Source: CAZQBY01 sp964592405 [NCBI: uncultured archaeon]
GTDB lineage: Archaea; Altiarchaeota; Altiarchaeia; JAFGQM01
Assembly (NCBI GenBank): GCA_964592405.1
Contig: CAZQBY010000003.1
Span: 20,329 to 84,328, forward strand
Direction: 5' to 3'
Length of the DNA stretch: 64,000 nucleotides
The notes under the pieces were generated by a model. It was given only the letters and a program-made list of their open reading frames with translations. It had not been told where the DNA came from and did no database searches. Positions 15,737 to 24,247 of this stretch are shown in pieces; positions within the stretch are counted from its first letter, which is position 1; each line of letters begins with the position of its first letter. The position numbers and the translations under genes were made by a program.

Positions 15737-16504
15737 TTACTCCTCAATCCGGTTGAACTGCCTTATAGCAAACAGCATGAACAACACAGTCAGACTGGAT
15801 ATTGCCAGAAAGGAGACACCAAAGTCTATTCCTGAAGAGCCCAAGATGAGATATCTGAGGCCGGCCACACCATATGTAAGAGGGTCAAAGAGAGAGGCTG
15901 TCCTGAGGAAATCCGGCGCGGAGGATAGGGGAAACAGCGCGCCGCTCAGGAAGAACATGGGCATGATGAGGAAGTTCATTATCAGCTGGAATCCGTGCAT
16001 GTCAGTCATGGTGGATGCAATGGCTATGCCCAGTGAGACGAACATCATGGATATCATGAACATGAAGACCAACAGGAGAAGGATATTGACCAGCTGCACC
16101 TGCGCCCCCAAAAGGATAGCTATAATCATTATAATTATGCCCTGTATGACCGCAGTGGTCGCGCCGCCCAGTCCCTTCCCCAGGACCACCGAAAGCCTGC
16201 TTATAGGGGCGACGAGTGTCTCCTTCAGGAAGCCAAACTGCCGGTCCATGATAACTATTATGCCGGAGAACATGGAAGCAAACATCAGCACCATGCCGAT
16301 TATGCCGGGCGCGATGAACTGGAGGTAGCCACCCTCTATGGGAACCGCAATGGTGCTGTTAAGGCCGGTGCCCAGAATGGCGAGGAAGAAGAATGGCATC
16401 CCCAGACTGCCTATCAGCCTGGACTTGGATCTGAAGAACCTGATGAGCTCTCTCTTCCAAAGCGCGTATATGCCCTCTATCTCCCTGTTCATCGTCCCCC
16501 CCAT
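15737..16504 (-). CDS. ABC-2 type transporter permease (DrrB-like)
   Basis: A 255-residue integral membrane protein with six hydrophobic helices and the ABC-2 fold sequence pattern (ELIRFFRSKSRLIGSLGMP near the N-terminus, FLSGALFPLSSAPDFLRTAS and DPLTYGVAGLRYL near the C-terminus). It is the membrane partner of the ATPase encoded immediately upstream; the genes overlap by 16 bases, implying coupled translation. Homologous systems export drugs, lipids or polysaccharides. The substrate here is not indicated. Confidence 0.88.
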   Translation of the reverse strand: MGGTMNREIEGIYALWKRELIRFFRSKSRLIGSLGMPFFFLAILGTGLNSTIAVPIEGGYLQFIAPGIIGMVLMFASMFSGIIVIMDRQFGFLKETLVAPISRLSVVLGKGLGGATTAVIQGIIIMIIAILLGAQVQLVNILLLLVFMFMISMMFVSLGIAIASTMTDMHGFQLIMNFLIMPMFFLSGALFPLSSAPDFLRTASLFDPLTYGVAGLRYLILGSSGIDFGVSFLAISSLTVLFMLFAIRQFNRIEE

Positions 16505-17496
16505 GCCTTGCGCCTGAGGCGCATCCCCGCCCTCGGGTCGGCCTCCCCCTCCCGTATGGTGCGGCCTGTGTAGTGCAGGAATACATCGTCAAGCGAGGGT
16601 TTTCTGAGGCTCACCGATTCCACGGTGATGCCCTCCTTCTCCATGAAGCGCATCAGGGCAGGTATCTTCTCCTCGCCCTTCTCTACGCGGACGTCTATAT
16701 ACCCGTTGTGCTTGACGGCGGACTTGACCCAGCCGAGACCCAAAAGTCGGGATACGCGGGGGTCACCATCACTGCACTTCAACGAAATGACATCTCCGCC
16801 CAGCTTGTTTTTGAGGCTTTCGGGCGCATCTACTGTGATAATCTTTCCGTGGTCTATTATGGCGAGCTTGTCGCAGACCTTGTCCGCCTCGTCCATGTAA
16901 TGCGTTGTCAGTATTATGGTGATGCTCTCGGATTTGTTCAGCTTCTTTATGTACTCCCATATGCTGGCCCGGGTCTGGGGATCCAGACCTAGGGTGGGCT
17001 CGTCGAGGAAAAGCACCTTGGGATGATGGAGGAGGCCGCGGGCTATCTCCAGGCGCCTCTTCATGCCGCCGGAGAACTTCTTCACCACGACGTTGAGCCG
17101 GTCGCCCAGCTCCACGATGCCCATCAGCTCAGCGATGCGCTCGTCCCTGATGTCTTTGGAAATCCCATACATGGACGCATGTATCTCCAGATTCTCCCTT
17201 GCGGTCAGCTCGTCATCGAGGCTTGGATCCTGAAAGACTATGCCGATGCTTTTTCTCACAGAGTCCGCTTGTTTTGAGATATCGAAGCCGTTGACAAGGG
17301 CAGTCCCGGAGGTTGGCCGACGCATTGTGACAAGCATGGATATCAGGGTTGTCTTGCCGGCGCCATTGGGACCAAGGAGACCAAATATTGTACCTGCCTC
17401 CACCGACAGGCTGACTGAATCAACAGCGGTGAAATCGCCATATGCCTTCGTTAGGCCTTTGGCTTCAATTGCATTTTTAGTCATTGCGCGCGCCAT
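16489..17496 (-). CDS. ABC transporter ATP-binding protein (DrrA-like)
   Basis: A 335-residue ATPase. Walker A is GPNGAGKTT (about residues 39-47), the signature is FSGGMKRRLEIARGL, Walker B is VLFLDEPTLGLD and the switch histidine is in ILTTHYMDEAD. A C-terminal domain of about 90 residues matches the DrrA-type extension. It energises the ABC-2 permease encoded next. ATG 17496 was chosen over ATG 17484 because a T-rich TATA-like stretch (about 17517-17526) lies about 25 bases upstream, giving a leaderless transcript. Confidence 0.92.
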   Translation of the reverse strand: MARAMTKNAIEAKGLTKAYGDFTAVDSVSLSVEAGTIFGLLGPNGAGKTTLISMLVTMRRPTSGTALVNGFDISKQADSVRKSIGIVFQDPSLDDELTARENLEIHASMYGISKDIRDERIAELMGIVELGDRLNVVVKKFSGGMKRRLEIARGLLHHPKVLFLDEPTLGLDPQTRASIWEYIKKLNKSESITIILTTHYMDEADKVCDKLAIIDHGKIITVDAPESLKNKLGGDVISLKCSDGDPRVSRLLGLGWVKSAVKHNGYIDVRVEKGEEKIPALMRFMEKEGITVESVSLRKPSLDDVFLHYTGRTIREGEADPRAGMRLRRKAWGGR

Positions 17497-17564
17497 CCCG
17501 GGATATTTGAGGTGGGGGGATTAAAAATGGGGGCTCGGAGGACATTGCAACCGGCGAGGCCCAC

Positions 17565-18287
17565 CTATCTTTTTCGTTGGCCAAATTTGTCCACGCTACC
17601 AAGTATCCTCCTTGTCAGGCGGTCGCCCTTCTCTAGGAACTCCCCGGCCATGCTCCTGAGTATCCTGTTCTCCCTAACCCAGCCATAGACGAGGAAGAAT
17701 GCTGAGGCTCCTGTCACGACCATGAATACTATTGTTGGGGTAAGAAAGGGCACGAGTCCAAGAGCCATATACCACCAGAAGACTATTGCGACAGCGCCCC
17801 CAATGCTTATGGCTATTATGGCGCGCTTAAGGCGTATCCTGAGGAAATATGCCACAATTCCCGCAACATAAACCCCATAGGCAAAACTTACAAGACCCAA
17901 AGCCATGTAAAAACCCAGATCGCCGAAGCTGCGTCTGAAGCTGAGGGTTAGCTCGCCCGCTCTGCCCACTATCTCTCTCCGGCTTTTGTGGATATAGGTT
18001 GCAACCTTATCAAGAATCTTGTTCTCAAACCGCTTCTCGGTAGGAAGGAGATGTAGTATGGAGTAAAGGAACAGAACCGAAAGCAACTCAAAGAGCAGGA
18101 GCAGAGAGAGGTGCGCCAGGGGCCTGAAAAGAGGATTGCCCAGACCGTAAGATATTGCCATTCCCGGGCCGAAGACCACGGATATGAATAGGAACTGGGT
18201 CAGGAAAGTGGTTCTTAAGAGGCGAAGGAGGAGCAGAGCAGCTGTTATGAGAAGTATCAATGGAACAAGGAATCGCCTAGATTTCAT
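17565..18287 (-). CDS. Polytopic membrane protein, unknown
   Basis: A 240-residue protein with about six hydrophobic helices, the first two at the N-terminus (about 7-50), a charged loop around residues 83-115 (KRFENKILDKVATYIHKS) and a basic C-terminal tail (GSVDKFGQRKR). No family is recognised. It lies upstream of the ABC operon on the same strand with a 68-base gap that contains the ABC promoter, so it is probably a separate unit. Confidence 0.55.
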   Translation of the reverse strand: MKSRRFLVPLILLITAALLLLRLLRTTFLTQFLFISVVFGPGMAISYGLGNPLFRPLAHLSLLLLFELLSVLFLYSILHLLPTEKRFENKILDKVATYIHKSRREIVGRAGELTLSFRRSFGDLGFYMALGLVSFAYGVYVAGIVAYFLRIRLKRAIIAISIGGAVAIVFWWYMALGLVPFLTPTIVFMVVTGASAFFLVYGWVRENRILRSMAGEFLEKGDRLTRRILGSVDKFGQRKR

Positions 18288-18357
18288 GAATTATGTTCGG
18301 TCTTTGGGGATAAAAAAGGCTTTATGGTCCAACCGGGGGGGCATTCCGGAGAGTAGA

Positions 18358-18367
18358 CTTTTTATAG
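18358..18367 (+). promoter_or_regulatory. TATA-like box of the L15e operon
   Basis: CTTTTTATAG about 75 bases upstream of the L15e ATG at 18438, predicting an untranslated leader of about 45-50 bases. That leader contains CCGAAGAGGAGG (18421-18432), repeated exactly within the coding region at 18471-18482. Confidence 0.45.
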
Positions 18368-18437
18368 GATTATCTACAAACATAAGGAACTCCGCGTGGA
18401 ATGTGGGGGGTAACCCTGAACCGAAGAGGAGGTTGAA

Positions 18438-19037
18438 ATGAACGAAAAAAAATTTCTTACTGTAATAGAGCCGAAGAGGAGGGCAGCTGTGCTAGCCCTC
18501 AAAGAGAAGGACCCGGACGAATACAAGCAGACCATAAAGGAGCTGCGGCAGGTTTGGGTCGGAAGGGGCCGCATCTGGAGGAAGGGCGAAGCAGTGGTGA
18601 AGGAGAAAAAACCACTCAAGGCATGGCGGGCTAGGGAATTAGGCTGGAAGGACAAACCCGGTCTCATCGCAGTTGTGGTTCGTGTTGGGAAGGGTAACCG
18701 CAAGAGAAGACAGACCTCTGGCGGAAGAAAACCCGCAAAGGCTTATGATTACGCGACCCTTGACAAGTCGAAGCAGACGCAGGCTGAGGAGCGCGCAAAC
18801 CGCAAGTTTCCCAACTGCGAGGTGCTTGGTTCCTACTGGCTCTGGGAGGATGGCCAATATAAGTATTTTGAGGTTATACTAGCTGATCCAAACAATCCCC
18901 ATGTAAAGAATGACAAAGAGCTGAACTGGATATGCTCGGGCAAACAAAAGGGGAGAGTATATCGCGGTCTTACGCCCTCTGGAAAGAAGAGCAGGGGGCT
19001 TAGGGGAAAAGGCAAAGGCGCTGAGAAGGTGAGATAA
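18438..19037 (+). CDS. rpl15e: Large-subunit ribosomal protein eL15 (L15e)
   Basis: A 199-residue basic protein. The C-terminal two thirds matches L15e clearly: RARELGWKDKPGLIAVVVRV, AEERANRKFPNCEVLGSYWL, KYFEVILADPNNPHVKND, LNWIC and GLTPSGKKSRGLRGKGKGAEK. The N-terminal about 60 residues (MNEKKFLTVIEPKRRAAVLA...) do not look like the usual archaeal 'Y.YIREAWK' start, so this end is divergent or replaced. An upstream in-frame TGA at 18417 rules out a longer start. It is 1 base from the aminotransferase gene, so the two are co-transcribed. Confidence 0.9.
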   Translation: MNEKKFLTVIEPKRRAAVLALKEKDPDEYKQTIKELRQVWVGRGRIWRKGEAVVKEKKPLKAWRARELGWKDKPGLIAVVVRVGKGNRKRRQTSGGRKPAKAYDYATLDKSKQTQAEERANRKFPNCEVLGSYWLWEDGQYKYFEVILADPNNPHVKNDKELNWICSGKQKGRVYRGLTPSGKKSRGLRGKGKGAEKVR

Positions 19038-19038
19038 A

Positions 19039-20178
19039 ATGTTATTTGCAAAAAGGATAGTGGATGTGCCGCCATCTGCAACGTTCAAGTATGCTGCAAT
19101 GGCCAAGAGGGAAGGTATTATAAACCTGACTATAGGCAGACCGGGCTTTGATACCCCGAGGATTATTGTCGAAGCGGCCAAGAAGGCGCTTGATGAGGGC
19201 AAGCACCACTATGGTCCCAGCAAGGGCATTCCGGAGCTGAGGGAGAAGATTGCAGAGAAGCTCGTCAGGGAGAATGGCCTTAAAGACATTGATAGTGAAA
19301 AGATTATTGTCAGCATGGGGGCCAAGAATATCCTCTATGAGATATTCACGGTTATGATAAATGATGGTGAAAAGGTCGCTATACCAAATCCCTCGTGGGT
19401 CAGCTATGAGAGCATGGTAACGCTGGCAGGAGGCAAGACTGTATGGATACCGCTAAAGCCGGAAAATGGTTTCATCCCGGACGAGGACTTTCTCACGGAG
19501 CTGGACAACTCTGGAGCCAAGATGGTTGTCATAAACAGCCCCAACAACCCTACTGGTGCAGTCTATCCAAAAGAGACTCTCAGGGAGATAATCAAGATAG
19601 CAAAGGCTAATGATATGTGGATTATCTCGGATGAGTGCTATGAGACAATAATCTATGATGAAAAGCACTTCAGCATAGGTTCTGAGTATGACAAAACCAT
19701 AACTGTCAATGCCTTCTCAAAGCCGTTTTCCATGACCGGATGGCGGCTAGGTTATGCAGCATGCCCGGAATTTGAGGTTATTGAGAAGATGAATATCCTG
19801 CAACAGCAGTCCGTCTCAAATCCAGTCACATTTGCCCAATACGGCGCGCTGGCCTGTTTCACAGACGAGGCACGGGAGGCCGCGAGCAGGATGAGAGATG
19901 AGTTCAGAAAGAGGCGCGATTATTCGATGAAGAGGATAAAGGACTTCAACTGCACATGTCTGAAACCGGGCGGAGCATTCTATATCTTCCCATATTTTGA
20001 AGGACAGGATGATGTAGAACTAGCAGATAGTCTCCTAGAAGCTGGTGTAGGGACTGTTCCCGGTTCGCCGTTTGGCACACAGGGGAGAGGCTGTATCCGC
20101 ATCAGTTACGGCAATGCTGATGTAAGAATCCTGAAAGAGGCCTTTGACCGAATGGCGACCGTAAAGGGGCTGGTATGA
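19039..20178 (+). CDS. Class I/II PLP-dependent aminotransferase (AspB family)
   Basis: A 379-residue fold-type I enzyme. Seen: LTIGRPGFDTP near the N-terminus, NSPNNPTGAV (binding the PLP and substrate carboxylate region), SDECYETIIYD (Asp contacting the pyridine N), NAFSKPFSMTGWRLGY with the Schiff-base lysine, and a C-terminal GCIRISYGN with the carboxylate-binding Arg. Archaeal relatives are aspartate or broad-specificity aminotransferases. Specificity is not resolved by sequence alone. The gene begins 1 base after L15e. Confidence 0.9.
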   Translation: MLFAKRIVDVPPSATFKYAAMAKREGIINLTIGRPGFDTPRIIVEAAKKALDEGKHHYGPSKGIPELREKIAEKLVRENGLKDIDSEKIIVSMGAKNILYEIFTVMINDGEKVAIPNPSWVSYESMVTLAGGKTVWIPLKPENGFIPDEDFLTELDNSGAKMVVINSPNNPTGAVYPKETLREIIKIAKANDMWIISDECYETIIYDEKHFSIGSEYDKTITVNAFSKPFSMTGWRLGYAACPEFEVIEKMNILQQQSVSNPVTFAQYGALACFTDEAREAASRMRDEFRKRRDYSMKRIKDFNCTCLKPGGAFYIFPYFEGQDDVELADSLLEAGVGTVPGSPFGTQGRGCIRISYGNADVRILKEAFDRMATVKGLV

Positions 20179-20218
20179 GGCCTTCCCACCTTTTTATTCT
20201 TGAACCAGTTAAAGAGAT

Positions 20219-20449
20219 ATGGAGAAGCGGGGTACAGGATATGCCCATGAGATGCTCGTAGCGTTCTTCTTCCTAATATTGGTTGTAACATTCTACGCCA
20301 GCGACTACCAGCTAGCCATGCCTGCCATACTGCTCATGGCGGGTGGAGTTATGATACTTGGGGGGAGTGTTATAAAAGAGCCACTTATCATAACGGCTGG
20401 TGTTGTGTGTCTGGCCATAGCGCTTATGTATTCAGAAGTATTTAAATAA
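20219..20449 (+). CDS. Small three-helix membrane protein
   Basis: A 76-residue protein that is almost entirely hydrophobic (helices about 12-29, 33-48 and 54-72). A TATA-like TTTTTATTCT at 20191-20200 lies 19-28 bases upstream of the ATG, so the transcript is probably leaderless. Function unknown. Confidence 0.5.
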   Translation: MEKRGTGYAHEMLVAFFFLILVVTFYASDYQLAMPAILLMAGGVMILGGSVIKEPLIITAGVVCLAIALMYSEVFK

Positions 20450-20479
20450 TTTAAATAGTTTCCGCCCTTAAGATTGGTG

Positions 20480-21319
20480 ATGGATCCGCTCACAATAGCC
20501 CTTGTAACCGTATCCATGTTTGTTCTATTCCTGATGCTAACCTCCGGCCACAGAAGACACCGTCTTGAGGAGGCTCTCAAAAAACTGGAAAAGGAGCGGA
20601 TGCGCCTGATGAAATCCATAGAGCATGTAAAGCTCTCCTTTTACCACAAGAAACTGGATGAGAAGGAGGCACAGGACAGGATATTTGAGTACGAGGAAAA
20701 GTTACGTAACGTGCAGGACAGGATACTTGAGATAAAGGAAAAGCCGCTAATGCGCACGATAAAGAAACATGAGGAGGAAGACAAAAAGGCAGTCAAGGAA
20801 GAAGCTGGGGAGATAAGAGAATCGGAAAGGCTGATGATGGCAAACTTTGCAGCGAGATCCGTTGTCATTCTGTTCGTGATGGCGGCAGTGGCGATAATGG
20901 TTGTTTCTGTCATCTTTGGTATACGGTGGGGTGAAACACCATCCGGCTCCAACCCTTTCTTACAGATACCGGTGAGTGCGCGTATATCACCCGAGGGGAG
21001 TACATACCCCGGCAGCTCTGCAGGTCTGAGGGTTGAGATGAGTAACACACTGGACAAAAATCTTGAGGATGTGAGGGTAACTGTAAGAGCGCCCAAAGGC
21101 AGTGGCATAGACTTCGGAGAAGGGGAAATCGGGGTGAAGATAATCCCGGAGCTGGAGAGAGGGGGAGTTAGAGAAGTCTACTTCCCAATAAGGATAAACC
21201 AGGATGCAGAGGAGGGGGAGTATATCATAGGGGTAGAAGCAGAGAATGATTATGATAATCTCAAGGCATCGACCACGGCGAGGCTTGTAGTCAGAGTGGG
21301 GGCAGAAGAGAATGCTTGA
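20480..21319 (+). CDS. Two-helix membrane protein with coiled coil and exported beta domain
   Basis: The preferred start is ATG 20480 (MDPLTIALV); an in-frame TTG and GTG lie just before. The 279-residue product has a membrane helix (about 3-20), a coiled coil of about 70 residues containing KLSFYHKKLDEKEAQDRIFE, a second membrane helix (about 125-150) and an exported beta-sandwich of about 110 residues (VEMSNTLDKNLEDVRVTV...) like CARDB/NEW3 domains. The helix-coil-helix part resembles that of the Cys-repeat protein at 12169-13719 (LDFYRRRIEGDKADKLIREY). Its stop overlaps the next gene by 8 bases. Confidence 0.6.
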   Translation: MDPLTIALVTVSMFVLFLMLTSGHRRHRLEEALKKLEKERMRLMKSIEHVKLSFYHKKLDEKEAQDRIFEYEEKLRNVQDRILEIKEKPLMRTIKKHEEEDKKAVKEEAGEIRESERLMMANFAARSVVILFVMAAVAIMVVSVIFGIRWGETPSGSNPFLQIPVSARISPEGSTYPGSSAGLRVEMSNTLDKNLEDVRVTVRAPKGSGIDFGEGEIGVKIIPELERGGVREVYFPIRINQDAEEGEYIIGVEAENDYDNLKASTTARLVVRVGAEENA

Positions 21320-21749
21320 TACAATAAGACGGATAAAATGGAGGAACATCGCAGGTCTGACAGCTCTTATACTGGTAGTGTTCTTCCTAGTTTATCTTGT
21401 ATCCTTCATAACCACGCTGTTGTATGGCGACTGTGTGGAAAAGGAGAACATCAAGGTATGTTTTTCTGTCGGGAAACAGAGTCTGGAGAGATATGGTGCA
21501 ACGGTCATAACAGCAGAGATAACCAATACGGGCAGGACTGTTTCAGGAGCAGTTGTCAATATGCGGCTCTCACCAAATCTGGACAACCTGTCTAGCACCA
21601 CTCAGGAGGTCGAGACCATGGCCCCGGGCGATACTGTCAAGCGCGAGTTCAGGATAGCCGCCAAGGGTGAAAGAGGGAGATTCAGGGTGGAATTTGACAC
21701 AAATTCAGACAACAAGCCGGACAAAGAGATGTTCATCACAGTTGACTAG
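21312..21749 (+). CDS. Membrane-anchored CARDB-like protein
   Basis: A 145-residue protein with one N-terminal membrane helix (about 13-37) and an exported beta domain: VITAEITNTGRTVSGAVVNM, then VETMAPGDTVKREFRI, typical of adhesion-like CARDB folds. It overlaps the preceding gene, which ends in a similar beta domain, so the two products may assemble together at the outer face. Two cysteines (in GDCVEKENIKVCF) could form a disulfide. Function unknown. Confidence 0.55.
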   Translation: MLDTIRRIKWRNIAGLTALILVVFFLVYLVSFITTLLYGDCVEKENIKVCFSVGKQSLERYGATVITAEITNTGRTVSGAVVNMRLSPNLDNLSSTTQEVETMAPGDTVKREFRIAAKGERGRFRVEFDTNSDNKPDKEMFITVD

Positions 21750-21760
21750 GCTTGCTGATC

Positions 21761-21770
21761 GGTTTTATAG
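21761..21770 (+). promoter_or_regulatory. TATA-like box of the purP-family operon
   Basis: GGTTTTATAG lies 19-28 bases before ATG 21789, fitting a leaderless mRNA that begins a three-gene unit (21789-24176). Confidence 0.5.
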
Positions 21771-21788
21771 GTTCTCCTTCTAATTACA

Positions 21789-22922
21789 ATGGGGCAGAAA
21801 ATGATAGACAGGAGCGAAATCCAGGAGATTGCTGCCGGATATGAAACCGTCACAATTGGTGCGCTCGGATCACATTCTGCCTTGGACATCTCAAGGGGCG
21901 CCAAGGACGAGGGGTTTAAGACCATTGTTGTCTGCCAGAAGGGCCGCGAGAAGACCTACGACAGGTATTTCAGAAGCCGGGGCAGCATAGGGGTTGTAGA
22001 CGAGACCATAATCCTGGACAAATTCAGCCAGATAGCCAACCCTGAGATTGTGAAAAAACTAGTTGAAAAGAATACAATATTTTTACCACACAGGTCTTTT
22101 GAGGTGTATGTTGGTTATGACAAGATTGAGAATGAGTTTCGGGTTCCCCTTTTTGGTTCACGCAGCATGCTACGGGCAGAGGAGAGGACAGCACCTCGCA
22201 ACCAGTACTGGTTGATGGAACGGGCCGGGATACCCCACCCCAGAATCTACAGGAATGTGGAGGACATTGACCGGCTTGTCTTGGTCAAGGTGGCAGAGAA
22301 GCAGAGGAGCTATGAAAGGGCATTCTTTCTGTGCACCTCTCCGGAAGAGTTTAACAAAAAGGCAGACGACCTTATCAGGGCAGGGAGGATAACCGAAGAT
22401 GCACTGAAGGATGCTGTCATTGAGGAATTTGTAATGGGTGCACAGGTAAACTTCAACTATTTCTACTCTCCGCTGGAGGACCGGCTGGAGCTTTTGGGCA
22501 CTGACACGCGGAGGCAGACCAACCTGGACGGCATACTGAGGCTGCCGGCGCCACAGCAGCTGGAGGCACTTAGATATGTGGAGATGCAGTCGATTGAAGC
22601 AGGCCATATCGCCACCACGATAAAGGAGTCGCTGCTGGAGCAGGTGTTCGAGCTGGGCGAACGATTTGTCGAAGTGAGTAAAAGGGAATATCCACCCGGC
22701 ATAATCGGGCCGTTTGCACTGCAGGCCACTTTTATCCCCGGACCACCGAAGGAGAAGGCTGTCGTCTTTGACATCAGTCTGAGGGTCCAGGGCTCGCCGG
22801 GGACCAAGTTCACGCCATATTCGGGCTATCTTTTTGGCGAGGAGATTTCAGTCGGGCGAAGGATTGCTATTGAGATAAAGAACGCGATTAAGCAGAATAA
22901 ATTAGAGGAGGTTATAACTTAG
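21789..22922 (+). CDS. PurP-family ATP-grasp paralog, glycine-loop divergent
   Basis: A 377-residue protein of the PurP family (DUF1246/DUF1297). Shared with canonical PurP are GALGSHSALDISRGAKDEGF at the N-terminus, YFYSPLEDRLELLGTDTRRQ in the middle and the C-terminal SLRVQGSPGTKFTPYSGYLF. The ATP-grasp glycine-rich loop is replaced: residues 166-180 read VKVAEKQRSYERAFF where true PurP has KYHGAKGGRGFF. It may be a PurP-like paralog with a different role in FAICAR formation or a partner subunit. Canonical purP follows 2 genes downstream on the same transcript. Confidence 0.8.
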   Translation: MGQKMIDRSEIQEIAAGYETVTIGALGSHSALDISRGAKDEGFKTIVVCQKGREKTYDRYFRSRGSIGVVDETIILDKFSQIANPEIVKKLVEKNTIFLPHRSFEVYVGYDKIENEFRVPLFGSRSMLRAEERTAPRNQYWLMERAGIPHPRIYRNVEDIDRLVLVKVAEKQRSYERAFFLCTSPEEFNKKADDLIRAGRITEDALKDAVIEEFVMGAQVNFNYFYSPLEDRLELLGTDTRRQTNLDGILRLPAPQQLEALRYVEMQSIEAGHIATTIKESLLEQVFELGERFVEVSKREYPPGIIGPFALQATFIPGPPKEKAVVFDISLRVQGSPGTKFTPYSGYLFGEEISVGRRIAIEIKNAIKQNKLEEVIT

Positions 22923-22923
22923 A

Positions 22924-23139
22924 ATGATGAGAAAACCTGGAAAGGGAAGGAGACGTCCAAATAGGCGGCCTACGACAGCTGGGGAGTTGCATCGGCAACA
23001 CAATATCAAAAGATCTGCAGTGAAAGCAGGACTGAAAGCAAAACTGGGAAGAGAACCCACGGAGGCAGAAGTGAATGCTGAGCTTGCAAGGGTTATTAGC
23101 ATGGAGAGGCAGAGAAGGGTCCAGCATCTGGATGACTGA
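22924..23139 (+). CDS. Small basic protein between the two PurP genes
   Basis: A 71-residue, strongly basic protein (MMRKPGKGRRRPNRRPTTAG at the N-terminus) followed by a helical segment AKLGREPTEAEVNAELARV. The latter superficially recalls the 'REPTxxEIA' segment of sigma-like or DNA-binding helices, but this is only a short resemblance. It is packed 1 base after one PurP gene and 5 bases before the other, so it is presumably translated with them. Function unknown. Confidence 0.45.
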   Translation: MMRKPGKGRRRPNRRPTTAGELHRQHNIKRSAVKAGLKAKLGREPTEAEVNAELARVISMERQRRVQHLDD

Positions 23140-23144
23140 AAAGC

Positions 23145-24176
23145 ATGACAAAACCAATCATAACCACTGTATGTTCCCACTCGTCGCTGCAGATATTCCA
23201 CGGCGCGCGCAGGGAGGGGGTGAAGACCCTCGGGATATGCCTAAAGGAGCCGCCCAAGTTCTACGACGCCTTCCCGCTGGCCAAGCCGGACGAGTTCTTC
23301 GTCATTCAGGACTACCAGGACCTTCTCAAGCCCGAGGTGGCCAAAAAGCTGAAGGCCAAGGGTGCTGTCATCGTGCCACATGGCTCGTTTGTGGAATATA
23401 TGGGCGCGCAAAACTTCAAGAAGCTGGACATCCCAGTCTACGGCAACAAGGCCGTGCTGGATTGGGAATCAGACCGCAGGAAGGAGCGACAGTGGCTGGA
23501 GGGGGCAGGCATCCGCATGCCAAGGGAGATAAAAAGGCCCGAGGACATCAATGGCCCGGTCATAGTCAAATACCACGGCGCCAAGGGCGGGAGAGGATTC
23601 TTTATAGCAAAGAACAGAAGGGAGTTCGATGAGAATGTGGATAAAAGCCAGAAATACACCATCCAGGAGTTCATACCCGGGGCGCGCTTCTACTTCCACT
23701 ATTTCTACTCGCCCCTAAAGGAGGACGGCTACAGGCTGAGCAAAGGCACGCTCGAGCTGCTGTCCATGGACAAGCGGGTGGAGAGCGACATAGACGAGAT
23801 ATTCAAGCTGGGCTCGATGAGCGAGCTCATGGGCGCCGGCATCACACCTGGATTCACAGTTGCCGGCAACATCCAGCTGGTCCTGAGGGAGTCGGTCCTG
23901 CCGCGGGTTCTGGAGATGGGTGCGCGCACCGTGGAGGAGAGCATCAGGCTCTTCGGCGGCCTGTGGGGCCCGTTCTGCCTTGAGTGCATAATCGACAAGG
24001 AGCTGAACATCTATGTTTTCGAAATCAGCGCGCGCATAGTGGCCGGGACCAATATAGCAGTCCCCACTTCCCCATACTCGGCTTTCATACAGCCGGAGCT
24101 GACCACGGGCAGGCGCATTGCCCAAGAGCTCAAGCTGGCTGCTGAAAAGGGGAAACTGGATGAGGTGCTGAGTTAA
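23145..24176 (+). CDS. purP: PurP, FAICAR synthetase (formate-dependent)
   Basis: A 343-residue ATP-grasp enzyme. It uses formate and ATP to formylate AICAR, giving FAICAR, the archaeal folate-independent step of IMP synthesis. Seen: VCSHSSLQIFHGARREG at the N-terminus, VPHGSFVEYMG, the glycine-rich loop KYHGAKGGRGFF (residues 142-153), QEFIPGARFYFHYFYSP and the C-terminal FEISARIVAGTN. These are the family hallmarks. Length and order of domains are normal. It is the last gene of the unit 21789-24176. Confidence 0.93.
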   Translation: MTKPIITTVCSHSSLQIFHGARREGVKTLGICLKEPPKFYDAFPLAKPDEFFVIQDYQDLLKPEVAKKLKAKGAVIVPHGSFVEYMGAQNFKKLDIPVYGNKAVLDWESDRRKERQWLEGAGIRMPREIKRPEDINGPVIVKYHGAKGGRGFFIAKNRREFDENVDKSQKYTIQEFIPGARFYFHYFYSPLKEDGYRLSKGTLELLSMDKRVESDIDEIFKLGSMSELMGAGITPGFTVAGNIQLVLRESVLPRVLEMGARTVEESIRLFGGLWGPFCLECIIDKELNIYVFEISARIVAGTNIAVPTSPYSAFIQPELTTGRRIAQELKLAAEKGKLDEVLS

Positions 24177-24247
24177 GGTTTTTAAGACCAATCCACCTAA
24201 CTACAAGGGCCATTTCCCGGTCTGGATTGGCCAGATAGCAATCTGTT

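Noticed and set aside
22924-23139. Sigma factor or transcription-factor call for the small basic protein
   Set aside because: Only a short REPT-like stretch matches; the protein is too small and lacks a helix-turn-helix pattern.
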